A stretch of 64,000 nucleotides of DNA from assembly GCF_048320135.1 (NCBI RefSeq), contig NZ_CP182947.1, forward strand, positions 5,552,801 to 5,616,800. Reading direction: 5' to 3'. The translations under genes and the position numbers were made by a program. The stretch's first letter is position 1. Every line of letters begins with the position of its first letter. Below the pieces are notes generated by a model. The model was not told the DNA's origin and searched no databases. It saw only the letters and a list, made by a program, of their open reading frames with translations. The DNA is from Ideonella_A sakaiensis_A. GTDB taxonomy: Bacteria > Pseudomonadota > Gammaproteobacteria > Burkholderiales > Burkholderiaceae_C. This document shows, piece by piece, positions 9,147 through 16,581 of the stretch.

Positions 9147-9902
9147 ATGTTCAGCAACGCCGTTTCATCAGCCGTAGGGCGTCTTTACGCAGGTACCGCC
9201 ATCGCGGAGCCGACGCGCCAGCAACCGGTGCGGCCGGTCGAGCCTGTCGTACGGGCGGAGCAGAGCACCCCCGGGGCGCCGTCAGACGATGGCCGGGGCG
9301 ATGCAAAGGCGCAGCGCCAGGCACTTGCCGACGGTGTGCGCGCAGTCTTCGAGTCGACGGTCGGCACCGAAGCCGATGCCGCAACGCCCGATATCGATGA
9401 TCCGCTGCGCAGGCTGGAAGGTGGGGACGACGAGGCCGCTGCGGCCGAGCCACTCGCGCCGGCCGACCCCCAGCTCGAGGAGGCCATCCTGCGCTTCATC
9501 CACGCGGTCTTCCGCACCCTTGCCGAAACCGAAGGCGGCCCGATGGACAACTCATCGGTTCGCGGTGAGACCGGCGCGCCAGCGCAGCGCCAACAGCTGC
9601 CCGGCGTCAGCGCCAGCCGTGAGCAGCTCGGGCGGCGAATCGGCTCGTTTGCCGAACGCCTGGCCGCCGCCGGCCCGGCGGGCGATCCGCTGCACTCGGC
9701 CGACCGCCACGGCGATCTCGGCAAGGCTTTCACTGCTGTGCGGCAAGCGCTCGGCGGCCACCAGGAACCAGCGACGGCAGCTCGGCCGACGCGTGGCGAT
9801 CTGGTGATGTTGATGCAGCGCCTGGCCCACGCGATGCAGGGCAGCCCGCCATTGGACGAAGGGCTGCCGACGGTCGGTGGGTTGCTGCACGCGCGAGCCT
9901 GA
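9147..9902 (+). CDS. Unknown 251-residue protein
   Basis: Starts MFSNAVSSAVGRLYAG, with a GGGAGG ribosome site a few bases before the ATG. No signal peptide or membrane segment. The N-terminal 100 residues are Ala/Pro/Asp-rich and look disordered. Two amphipathic helical parts follow, PQLEEAILRFIHAVFRTLAE and a C-terminal GDLVMLMQRLAHAM. I do not recognise a family. It stands alone between a membrane protein and an RNase, with a possible FliA-type promoter, which hints at motility-linked expression but no more. The frame is broken in the right-arm copy, as for all neighbours. Confidence 0.65.
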   Translation: MFSNAVSSAVGRLYAGTAIAEPTRQQPVRPVEPVVRAEQSTPGAPSDDGRGDAKAQRQALADGVRAVFESTVGTEADAATPDIDDPLRRLEGGDDEAAAAEPLAPADPQLEEAILRFIHAVFRTLAETEGGPMDNSSVRGETGAPAQRQQLPGVSASREQLGRRIGSFAERLAAAGPAGDPLHSADRHGDLGKAFTAVRQALGGHQEPATAARPTRGDLVMLMQRLAHAMQGSPPLDEGLPTVGGLLHARA

Positions 9903-9933
9903 AACTGGCGGCGGCTGCGAGCTGACACCGCGC

Positions 9934-9957
9934 AATCGCAGCTAAAGCCGCTCCCAC
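9934..9957 (-). repeat. REP element, class A
   Basis: Minus-strand copy close to GTAGGAGCGGCTTTAGCCGC (here with GTGGG and one stem mismatch). It lies between the unknown 251-residue gene and the RNase gene. Confidence 0.8.
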
Positions 9958-10057
9958 CGGCACAAACCCTGGGGCGACGGCCACCCCCGCGAACAGGCGG
10001 TTTTCTCGTGGCTGCGGTTCGCGCAGCATCCGTGAGGTTGAACCGCGGAGAACGGCG

Positions 10058-11455
10058 ATGCAGCTGGAATTCACCCACCATGGCGCGGTGCGAGGCGTCA
10101 CCGGCTCTTGCCACCAGCTGGCGCTGCCCGATGGCCAGGCGGTGCTGGTCGATTGCGGCCTGTTCCAGGGTGCCGAAACCTCGCCCGACGGCGCCGGCCC
10201 CGGCAAGCTCGAAGTCGGCTTTCCGCTCGGCAAGGTGAGGGCGCTGGTCGTCACCCATGTGCACATCGACCATGTCGGCCGCATACCGTACCTGCTGGCG
10301 GCCGGATTCAAGGGGCCGATCTATTGCAGCGAGCCGTCGGCGCTGCTGCTGCCGATGGTGCTGGAGGATGCGATCGAGGTCGGGTTCACGCGCGACAAGG
10401 CCTTGATTGCCCGCTTCATCGCCCACCTGCGCCAGCAGATCGTGCCGCTGCCCTACAAGCAATGGCAGACGGTGATCGCCGGCTCGCCAAGCCTGCGCGT
10501 GCGTCTGCAACCTGCCGGCCACATCCTCGGCTCGGCCTATGTCGAGTTCGAGGCAGAGCATGCCGGCAGCAAGCGCCGGGTCGTGTTTTCCGGCGACCTC
10601 GGCGCACCGTATACGCCGCTGCTGCCGGCGCCGCAGTCGCCGCTCGCTGCCGACATCGTCGTGATCGAGAGCACCTACGGCGACCGCACCCACGAGAGCC
10701 GCAAGAACCGCCGCGAGCGTTTGCAGGCGCTGTGCGAACACGCCTTCGGGAATGGCGGCTGCCTGCTGGTACCGGCATTCAGCATCGGCCGCACGCAGGA
10801 GCTGCTGTACGAGCTCGAGGACATCATCCACCGCAATGCCTCGCGGCCGGCTGCTGCAGGCCTGGCCTGGCGCGAGCTGGACATCATCGTCGACTCCCCG
10901 CTCGCTGCCGATTTCACGCGCGGCTACCGCAATCTCGCGCCGCACTGGGATGCCGAGGCGCGCAAGCGCGTCGATTCGGGCCGGCATCCACTGGCCTTCG
11001 AACAATTGACGACGGTTGCAGACCATGCTGCACACCTGAAGATGGTCGACAGGCTGGCGCGCAGCGGCCGCCCGGCGATCGTCATCGCCGCCAGCGGCAT
11101 GTGCGCCGGCGGGCGCATCGTCAATTATCTGAAGGCGATGCTCGGCGATCCGCGCCACGACGTGTTGTTCTGCGGCTACCAGGCGGCCGGCACGCCGGGC
11201 CGCGCGATCCAGACTTACGGCCCGCGCGGCGGCCATGTCGACCTCGACGGTCAGCGTTTCCAGATCCGCGCCGCAATCCACACACTCGGCGGCTATTCCG
11301 CACATGCGGACCAGAAAGACCTGCTCAATTTCATCGGCCGCATGCGAAGCCCGCCAAGCCAGGTCCGCATCGTCCACGGCGACGACGCCGCCAAGCACAC
11401 ACTCGCCGGGCTGCTGCGGCAGCGCCATCCGGCGATGGAGGTGGTGATTCCGTGA
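10058..11455 (+). CDS. Beta-CASP metallo-beta-lactamase RNase
   Basis: 465 residues. The metallo-beta-lactamase metal site is visible as H67-x-H69-x-D71-H72 in THVHIDHVGR, followed by PAGHILGSA (motif 3 His) and SGDLG (motif 4 Asp). The beta-CASP part begins near ESTYGDR and contains PAFSIGRTQELLY, ASGMCAGGRIVNYLK and the C-terminal GYSAHADQ, the full set for RNA-processing exo/endonucleases of this family (YSH1/CPSF73-like bacterial RNases). No KH domain is present. Cytoplasmic, two zinc ions expected. It sits between an unknown gene and glk with REPs on both sides, so context does not reveal its RNA target. The function class is secure, the specific role is not. Confidence 0.92.
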   Translation: MQLEFTHHGAVRGVTGSCHQLALPDGQAVLVDCGLFQGAETSPDGAGPGKLEVGFPLGKVRALVVTHVHIDHVGRIPYLLAAGFKGPIYCSEPSALLLPMVLEDAIEVGFTRDKALIARFIAHLRQQIVPLPYKQWQTVIAGSPSLRVRLQPAGHILGSAYVEFEAEHAGSKRRVVFSGDLGAPYTPLLPAPQSPLAADIVVIESTYGDRTHESRKNRRERLQALCEHAFGNGGCLLVPAFSIGRTQELLYELEDIIHRNASRPAAAGLAWRELDIIVDSPLAADFTRGYRNLAPHWDAEARKRVDSGRHPLAFEQLTTVADHAAHLKMVDRLARSGRPAIVIAASGMCAGGRIVNYLKAMLGDPRHDVLFCGYQAAGTPGRAIQTYGPRGGHVDLDGQRFQIRAAIHTLGGYSAHADQKDLLNFIGRMRSPPSQVRIVHGDDAAKHTLAGLLRQRHPAMEVVIP

Positions 11456-11468
11456 CCTCCCACCACCC

Positions 11469-11587
11469 AATCGCGGCTAAAGCCGCTCCCACGGGCATGC
11501 ACATGACTTCGTGCCCCGCCGTGGGAGGGGCTTCAGCCCCGCTTCGGGCTGGTGCTGGTAAACAGGATCGCGGCTAAAGCCGCTCCG
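11469..11587. repeat. Three REP elements between the RNase gene and glk
   Basis: Class A on the minus strand at 11469-11492, class B on the plus strand at 11521-11543 (GTGGGAGGGGCTTCAGCCCC), and class A on the minus strand at 11567-11587. The third overlaps the 3' end of glk and contains its stop codon. Confidence 0.9.
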
Positions 11588-12545
11588 CCGGCTGCCGCAA
11601 CGCCTGCGCCGCCCCGCGCAGCGCTGGCGGCGACTTGGCGTCGATCACGTAGGTCGGGATCTCCGCCAGATAGGCCTCGTAGCGGCCCTTTGCGGTAAAG
11701 CGCAACCGAAACTCGGAGTTGTCGATCATGTCGCCGAGTTCGGGCACGATGCCACCGCCGATGAAGACGCCGCGGCGGGCGCCGAGTGTCAGCGCCAGAT
11801 TGCCGGCGACGCTGCCGAGCAGCTTGAAGAACAGGCCGATCGCCTGCACGCACAGCGGATCGACCTTGTCCTTCGCGCGCTGGCTGATCGCCGGGCCGCT
11901 GAGCGATTCGAACGGCTCGCCGGCAACTTCAGCGCAGGCCTTGTACAGATTGACGATGCCCGGCCCGGAGAGGGCGCGTTCGGCGGATACATGGCCGAAT
12001 TCCCGGCGCAGCACCGCAAGCACCGAGTTTTCCCAGTCATCGCCACCGGCCAGCGTCGCATGGCCGCCTTCGCCGGCGATCGCGGCATAACCGCCGCCAG
12101 GAACGGGCAGCAGGCCACCGACGCCGAGCCCCGTGCCGGCGCCGAGCAGCCCCCAGGCCGCGTCCGCCGCCGCGACACCATCCCCGACCGGGCGCAGTTC
12201 GTCTTCGTCGAGCACCGGCAGCGCCAGCGCCAGCGCGGTGAAATCGTTGATCACGAGCAGCCGCTGCAGGCCCATTGAAGCCTTCATCGCGGCAATCGAG
12301 AACACCCATTTCAGGTTCGTCATCTCGACCCGGTCGCCGCGCACTGGCGCCGCAATGCCGATCGCCGCCGATTGCGGTGTCTCGTCGGTGCGCTCGCGCA
12401 GGTAGTGCTCGACCATCTCGAGCGCGCCTGGATAGTCCTTGCAGTCGTAGACAGCTTCGGACTCGAAGGCCGGATCGTCGTCGCGCTGCAATGCAAACCG
12501 CGCGTGGGTGCCGCCGATGTCGCCGAGCAGCTTGATGTCAGCCAT
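11574..12545 (-). CDS. glk: Glucokinase
   Basis: 323 residues, the usual size for the Glk family. It phosphorylates glucose to glucose 6-phosphate with ATP in the cytoplasm. The ATP-binding phosphate loop LLGDIGGTHARFAL is at residues 6-19. NDFTALALALP carries the catalytic Asp region, followed by GTGLGVGGLLP and the EGGHATLAGGDDWE sugar-binding motif, and GGGIVPEL near the end. The last codons (PAERL-stop) lie in a REP element, so the C-terminus has been shaped by a repeat insertion. A GGAG ribosome site precedes the ATG. It follows fabI 41 bases downstream on the same strand and may be co-transcribed with it. Confidence 0.93.
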   Translation of the reverse strand: MADIKLLGDIGGTHARFALQRDDDPAFESEAVYDCKDYPGALEMVEHYLRERTDETPQSAAIGIAAPVRGDRVEMTNLKWVFSIAAMKASMGLQRLLVINDFTALALALPVLDEDELRPVGDGVAAADAAWGLLGAGTGLGVGGLLPVPGGGYAAIAGEGGHATLAGGDDWENSVLAVLRREFGHVSAERALSGPGIVNLYKACAEVAGEPFESLSGPAISQRAKDKVDPLCVQAIGLFFKLLGSVAGNLALTLGARRGVFIGGGIVPELGDMIDNSEFRLRFTAKGRYEAYLAEIPTYVIDAKSPPALRGAAQALRQPAERL

Positions 12546-12586
12546 GTGTGCTCCTTCTCAACGGCGATCTCGCGACCGCCGACGCG

Positions 12587-13399
12587 CTATTCGGACTTGC
12601 CTTCGGCGCTGCCGCTGTCCGCCGTCACACCGCCCATCGCGTGGCTGAAACCGCCGTCGACATAGGTGATCTCGGAGGTCACGCCGGCGGCCAGGTCCGA
12701 CAGCAAAAAGGCGGCGACATTGCCCACATCGTCGATGGTCACGTTGCGTCCGAGCGGCGCAGTCTGCGCCACCGCCTCGAGCATCTTGCCGAAGCCCTTG
12801 ATGCCGGATGCCGCCAATGTCTTGATCGGGCCGGCCGAAATGCCGTTGACGCGAACGCCACGCGGCCCGACCGCGCTGGCGAGGTAGCGCACGCTCGCCT
12901 CGAGCGATGCCTTGGCCAGCCCCATCGTGTTGTAGTTCGGCACGCTGCGCACCGCACCGAGATAACTCAGCGTCAGCAATGCGCTGTTCGGCCGCAGCAT
13001 CGGCAGCGCGGCCTTTGCCATCGCCGGGAAACTGTAGGCCGAGATGTCGTGCGCAATGCGGAAGGCCTCGCGCGACAACCCGTCGAGCAGATTGCCGCTG
13101 ATCGCCTCACGCGGCGCAAAACCGATCGCGTGGACAAAACCGTCGAACTGCGGCCAGCTCTTGCCGAGATCTGCAAACAGCGCCTCGATCTGTGCGTCGT
13201 CGCCGACATCGCAATCGAATACCAGTTTCGAATCGAATTCCTCGGCATAACCGGTGATCCGGTCCTTGAAGCGCTCGCCGACATAACTGAATGCCAGCTC
13301 CGCCCCTTCGCGGTGACAAGCCCGCGCAATCCCGTATGCGATCGAGCGATTCGACAACACCCCCGTGATCAGCAGCCGCTTGCCTGCGAGAAAGCCCAT
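12587..13399 (-). CDS. fabI: Enoyl-[acyl-carrier-protein] reductase (NADH)
   Basis: 270 residues starting MGFLAGKRLLITG; an upstream in-frame TTG would add seven residues, but the ATG at 13399 has a GGAG-like site and matches the family start. It performs the last reduction of each fatty-acid elongation cycle. Atypical short-chain dehydrogenase fold: the nucleotide-binding GVLSNRSIAYGIA near the N-terminus, and the FabI active site with two Tyr ten residues apart and Lys seven further on (SYLGAVRSVPNYNTMGLAKA), matching the Y-x9-Y-x6-K spacing. C-terminal SDLAAGVTSEITYVDGGF binds cofactor. The terminal MGGVTADSGSAEGKSE is longer than in E. coli. Confidence 0.95.
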   Translation of the reverse strand: MGFLAGKRLLITGVLSNRSIAYGIARACHREGAELAFSYVGERFKDRITGYAEEFDSKLVFDCDVGDDAQIEALFADLGKSWPQFDGFVHAIGFAPREAISGNLLDGLSREAFRIAHDISAYSFPAMAKAALPMLRPNSALLTLSYLGAVRSVPNYNTMGLAKASLEASVRYLASAVGPRGVRVNGISAGPIKTLAASGIKGFGKMLEAVAQTAPLGRNVTIDDVGNVAAFLLSDLAAGVTSEITYVDGGFSHAMGGVTADSGSAEGKSE

Positions 13400-13464
13400 G
13401 TTCAGATTCTCCGAAATCAAATTGTGTGAAGACCAAGTGTCGCACGGCTGCCGCGCAATCCAAC

Positions 13465-13487
13465 GTAGGAGCGGCTTTAGCCGCGAT
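13465..13487 (+). repeat. REP element, class A, upstream of the RAYT gene
   Basis: GTAGGAGCGGCTTTAGCCGC and three more bases on the plus strand. Opposite orientation to the copies downstream of the transposase, so the gene is bracketed by inverted REPs. Confidence 0.92.
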
Positions 13488-13584
13488 AGCAGCCGACGCA
13501 GAGCGCCATTCTCGGAAAGACGATCTCTGTTGTCCCCCCACGAAGGCGATACAGGGACACAGATCGCGTTGAAGAATCGCTGCC

Positions 13585-14103
13585 ATGTCTCTCCGGGAAA
13601 GCCTGCCGATGCCCCACCAATCTGCGCTGCGACGAGGCCGGCGCCCTGCTGACATCGGGAGGGCCTATCTGGTGACCACCTGCACCGATGGCCGGAAGCC
13701 GATACTTGCGGATTGGCGAGTTGCCCGGATCGTGGTGCTCGAAATGCGCCGGCTTGACGAGGAACTGGGCGCCGTTCGCTCGCTGGCGTGGGTCGTGATG
13801 CCCGACCACTGGCATTGGCTGCTACAACTCAACGAGTCGCCTGACCAAAGTTTCGATCTGTCCGAAGTGATGCGCGCGGCCAAAGGCCGTTCGGCGCTGG
13901 AGATCAACCGGATGCTCAAGCGCACAGGCAAGGTCTGGCAGGCCGGCTACCACGACCACGCCCTTCGCGAGGAGGAGGATTTGCAGGCGATTGCGCGCTA
14001 TGTCATTGCCAATCCGCTGCGAGCGGGCTTGGCTGATGACATTGGCGAGTTTCCCTCCTGGGATACCGCGTGGCAGGTGGGCGACATCGTGGCGGTCGAC
14101 TGA
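13585..14103 (+). CDS. REP-associated tyrosine transposase (RAYT, Y1/IS200-like)
   Basis: 172 residues, or 164 from the second Met. The HUH metal-binding motif is H75-W76-H77 in VVMPDHWHWLLQL. The single catalytic tyrosine is probably Y139 in AIARYVIANPLRAG. The N-terminal RRPADIGRAYLVTTCT and the KRTGKVWQAGYHDHALREEED segment are typical of RAYTs. These single-copy enzymes recognise and nick REP hairpins in single-stranded DNA. Here REPs of class A sit on both sides in inverted orientation (13465-13487 and 14117-14199), and more than a dozen related REPs occur in the window. All core residues are present, so it may be active. Confidence 0.93.
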   Translation: MSLRESLPMPHQSALRRGRRPADIGRAYLVTTCTDGRKPILADWRVARIVVLEMRRLDEELGAVRSLAWVVMPDHWHWLLQLNESPDQSFDLSEVMRAAKGRSALEINRMLKRTGKVWQAGYHDHALREEEDLQAIARYVIANPLRAGLADDIGEFPSWDTAWQVGDIVAVD

Positions 14104-14116
14104 GCGGCCGACGATG

Positions 14117-14199
14117 CAATCGCGGCTAAAGCCGCTCCTACGTTGGAATGCATCTAAAGCCGCTCCTACGTTGGATCGCGGCTGACGCCCCTCCTACGC
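14117..14199 (-). repeat. Tandem REP elements downstream of the RAYT gene
   Basis: A complete class A REP at 14117-14141, a 5'-shortened copy at about 14152-14172, and a hybrid at 14175-14199 with one class A half (CGCGGCT) and one class B half (GCCCCTCC). All on the minus strand, each followed by CGTTGGA-like or CGCAAG bases. Confidence 0.88.
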
Positions 14200-14217
14200 A
14201 AGAAACGCCCGACTTCC

Positions 14218-14246
14218 TTGCCCGGCCTCCCGCACCGCGCTACAAT
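14218..14246 (+). promoter_or_regulatory. Sigma-70 promoter of the rimP-nusA-infB operon
   Basis: -35 TTGCCC at 14218-14223 and -10 TACAAT at 14241-14246 with the ideal 17-base spacing. Transcription would start near 14252, about 95 bases before the rimP start and directly in front of a terminator hairpin. Confidence 0.72.
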
Positions 14247-14269
14247 ACTGGTTTCCCAAGAAAGCTGCA

Positions 14270-14298
14270 TGGGCGGATTCTTCCGGCCCATTTTTTTT
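14270..14298 (+). terminator. Leader terminator/attenuator in front of rimP
   Basis: TGGGC and GCCCA pair around an inner GGA/TCC stem, followed by eight T. It begins only about 18 bases after the predicted transcription start, so it can only act on the leader of the rimP operon itself or on a very short RNA. Confidence 0.8.
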
Positions 14299-14346
14299 GC
14301 CTGAACCGATTTTGATCGCTCGATTGCCGAGAGGACGCTGCACTTC

Positions 14347-15024
14347 GTGAACTGGTTGGACGCCGTTGAACGCACCGTGACTGCCCTGGGGTACGACCTT
14401 GTCGATACCGAGCGGGCGGGTGGAGGCTTGCTGCGCGTCTATATCGACCGGGTGCCCGGGCACGATTACGAGACCGGCGCCGGTGAGTTCATCACCGTCG
14501 ACGATTGCGAGAAGGTCACGCGTCAGTTGCAGCATGTGCTCGAGGTCGAGGGCGCTGCCTACGAGCGGCTCGAGGTGTCGTCGCCGGGCCTGGATCGGCC
14601 GCTGAAGCGCGAGGCCGATTACGCGCGTTTTGCCGGCGAAAACGTCGCGATCACGCTGAAGCTGCCGTTCAAGGGGCGGAAGAAGTTTCAGGGGTTGTTG
14701 CAGCGGGCCGGAGAGGGGTGGCGGCTGGTGCTGAAGCAGCCGGAGGCGAAGAAGGGGAATGTGAAGGGCAAGGGGCCGGTGAAGGGCAAGAAGGTGGAAT
14801 CGGGGCTGAAGCCCCTCCCACAAGCAATCTCTCCACAGGGCGCTTCTCAAGAAGAAGCCCCCCAGCTCGCCCTCGATTTCACCCTCGACGAGGTGCGCGA
14901 AGCCCGGCTGGTGCCGGTATTGGATTTCAAGGGGCGCCGCTTTACCGAGCAGGCAGCCTCGCAGACGGCATCGGCAGACGCGCCGGTGGCCGGGGATCAT
15001 GTTGACGGAGGTCGTGACAAATGA
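14347..15024 (+). CDS. rimP: Ribosome maturation factor RimP
   Basis: 225 residues from a GTG start. RimP helps assemble the 30S subunit. The family core is clear: ALGYDLVDTERAGGGLLRVYIDR in the N-terminal domain, ITVDDCEKVTRQLQHVLEVE, then YERLEVSSPGLDRPLK and the SH3-like C-terminal part beginning GENVAITLKLPFKGRKKFQGLL. Between the two strands of the C-terminal domain lies a Lys/Gly-rich stretch and a class B REP that is translated as ESGLKPLPQ (residues 151-159), making the protein longer than usual. It overlaps nusA by four bases (ATGA), so the two are translationally coupled. Confidence 0.93.
   Translation: MNWLDAVERTVTALGYDLVDTERAGGGLLRVYIDRVPGHDYETGAGEFITVDDCEKVTRQLQHVLEVEGAAYERLEVSSPGLDRPLKREADYARFAGENVAITLKLPFKGRKKFQGLLQRAGEGWRLVLKQPEAKKGNVKGKGPVKGKKVESGLKPLPQAISPQGASQEEAPQLALDFTLDEVREARLVPVLDFKGRRFTEQAASQTASADAPVAGDHVDGGRDK
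14798..14821 (-). repeat. rimP: REP element, class B, inside the rimP coding sequence
   Basis: Reverse complement of GTGGGAGGGGCTTCAGCCCC plus the flanking GATT. The host reading frame passes through it without a stop, adding residues SGLKPLP to RimP. Confidence 0.92.
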
Positions 15025-16499
15025 ATCGCGAGTTGTTGATGCTGGTGGACGCGATTTCGCGCGAAAAAAGTGTGGAGCTGGAGGTCGTCTTCGGCGCCGT
15101 CGAGGCGGCGCTCGCGTCTGCCTCGAAGAAGCTGCATGGCGGCGAAGTCGACATCCGCGTCACCGTCGACCGTGAAACCGGCGAATACGAGACCTTCCGC
15201 CGCTGGCACGTGGTGCCGAACGAGGCCGGCCTGCAACTGCCCGATTCCGAAATCCTGCATTTCGAGGCCGCCGAGCAGATTCCCGACATCGAGGTCGGCG
15301 ACTACATCGAGGAGCCGGTCGATTCGGTCTCGATCGGCCGCATTGGTGCCCAGGCCGCCAAGCAGGTGATCCTTCAGAAGATTCGCGACGCCGAGCGCGA
15401 GCAGCTGCTGACCGATTTCCTGTCGCGCGGCGAGAAGATCTTCGTCGGCACCGTCAAGCGCCTCGACAAGGGCGACGTGATCGTCGAATCGGGCCGTGTC
15501 GAGGGGCGGCTGCGCCGCAGCGAGATGATCCCGAAGGAAAACCTGCGCTCCGGCGACCGCGTCCGCGCCTACATCGCCGAGGTCGACCCGACGCTGCGTG
15601 GCCCGCAGATCCTGCTGTCGCGCAGCGCTCCCGGCTTCATGATGGAACTGTTCGCACAGGAAGTGCCGGAAATCGAGCAGGGCCTGCTCGAGATCAAGAG
15701 CTGCGCCCGTGACCCGGGCAGCCGCGCGAAGATCGCCGTCGTCTCGCACGACAAACGTGTCGATCCGATCGGCACCTGCGTCGGCGTGCGCGGCTCGCGC
15801 GTCAATGCCGTCACCAACGAGCTCGCCGGCGAGCGTGTCGACATCGTGTTGTGGTCGGCTGACCCGGCGCAGTTCGTGATCGGCGCGCTGGCGCCGGCCA
15901 ACGTGCAGTCGATCGTCGTCGATGAGGAACGCCACGCGATGGACGTCGTCGTCGACGAGGAAAACCTCGCGATCGCGATCGGCCGCGGCGGCCAGAACGT
16001 CCGCCTGGCGAGTGAACTCACCGGCTGGCGCATCAACATCATGACCGCCGAGGAGTCGAGCGCGAAGCAGAATGCCGAGTCGGAGACCGTGCGCGCGATG
16101 TTCGTCGACAAGCTCGACGTCGACGCCGAGGTGGCCGACATCCTGATCGCCGAAGGCTTCTCGAGCCTCGAGGAAGTGGCCTACGTGCCGATGCAGGAAA
16201 TGCTCGAGATCGAGGGTTTCGACGAAGATACCGTCAACGAGCTGCGCACCCGTGCCAAGGATGCGCTGCTGACGATGGAAATCGCCAAGGAAGAGAAGGT
16301 CGATGACGTCTCGCAGGACCTGCGCGACCTCGAAGGCCTCGACACCGAGCTGATCGGCAAGCTGGCCGACGGCAACGTCCACACTCGCGACGACCTCGCC
16401 GACCTTGCGGTCGACGAGCTGACCGAGATGACCGGCATCAGCGAAGAAGATGCCAAGGTGCTGATCATGAAGGCACGCGAACACTGGTTTACCGCCTGA
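15021..16499 (+). CDS. nusA: Transcription termination/antitermination factor NusA
   Basis: 492 residues, the usual length for gammaproteobacteria. It binds RNA polymerase and nascent RNA and controls pausing, termination and antitermination. Order of domains: polymerase-binding N-terminus (MNRELLMLVDAISREKSVE...), S1 domain (GTVKRLDKGDVIVESGRVEGRL, about 140-200), KH1 with GVRG in GTCVGVRGSRVNAV, KH2 with GRGG in AIGRGGQNVRLASELTGWRI, and two acidic C-terminal repeats (ADILIAEGFSSLEEVAYV and DVHTRDDLADLAVDEL-like). Couples to rimP by a four-base overlap and is followed by infB after 82 bases. Confidence 0.97.
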   Translation: MNRELLMLVDAISREKSVELEVVFGAVEAALASASKKLHGGEVDIRVTVDRETGEYETFRRWHVVPNEAGLQLPDSEILHFEAAEQIPDIEVGDYIEEPVDSVSIGRIGAQAAKQVILQKIRDAEREQLLTDFLSRGEKIFVGTVKRLDKGDVIVESGRVEGRLRRSEMIPKENLRSGDRVRAYIAEVDPTLRGPQILLSRSAPGFMMELFAQEVPEIEQGLLEIKSCARDPGSRAKIAVVSHDKRVDPIGTCVGVRGSRVNAVTNELAGERVDIVLWSADPAQFVIGALAPANVQSIVVDEERHAMDVVVDEENLAIAIGRGGQNVRLASELTGWRINIMTAEESSAKQNAESETVRAMFVDKLDVDAEVADILIAEGFSSLEEVAYVPMQEMLEIEGFDEDTVNELRTRAKDALLTMEIAKEEKVDDVSQDLRDLEGLDTELIGKLADGNVHTRDDLADLAVDELTEMTGISEEDAKVLIMKAREHWFTA

Positions 16500-16581
16500 T
16501 CGACGATCGACCAGGCAGCAACCTGCCCGCGCCCGCCTTTCGACCCGCAGCACCGCTAGACAGAAGCAAGGAAAGTACACA

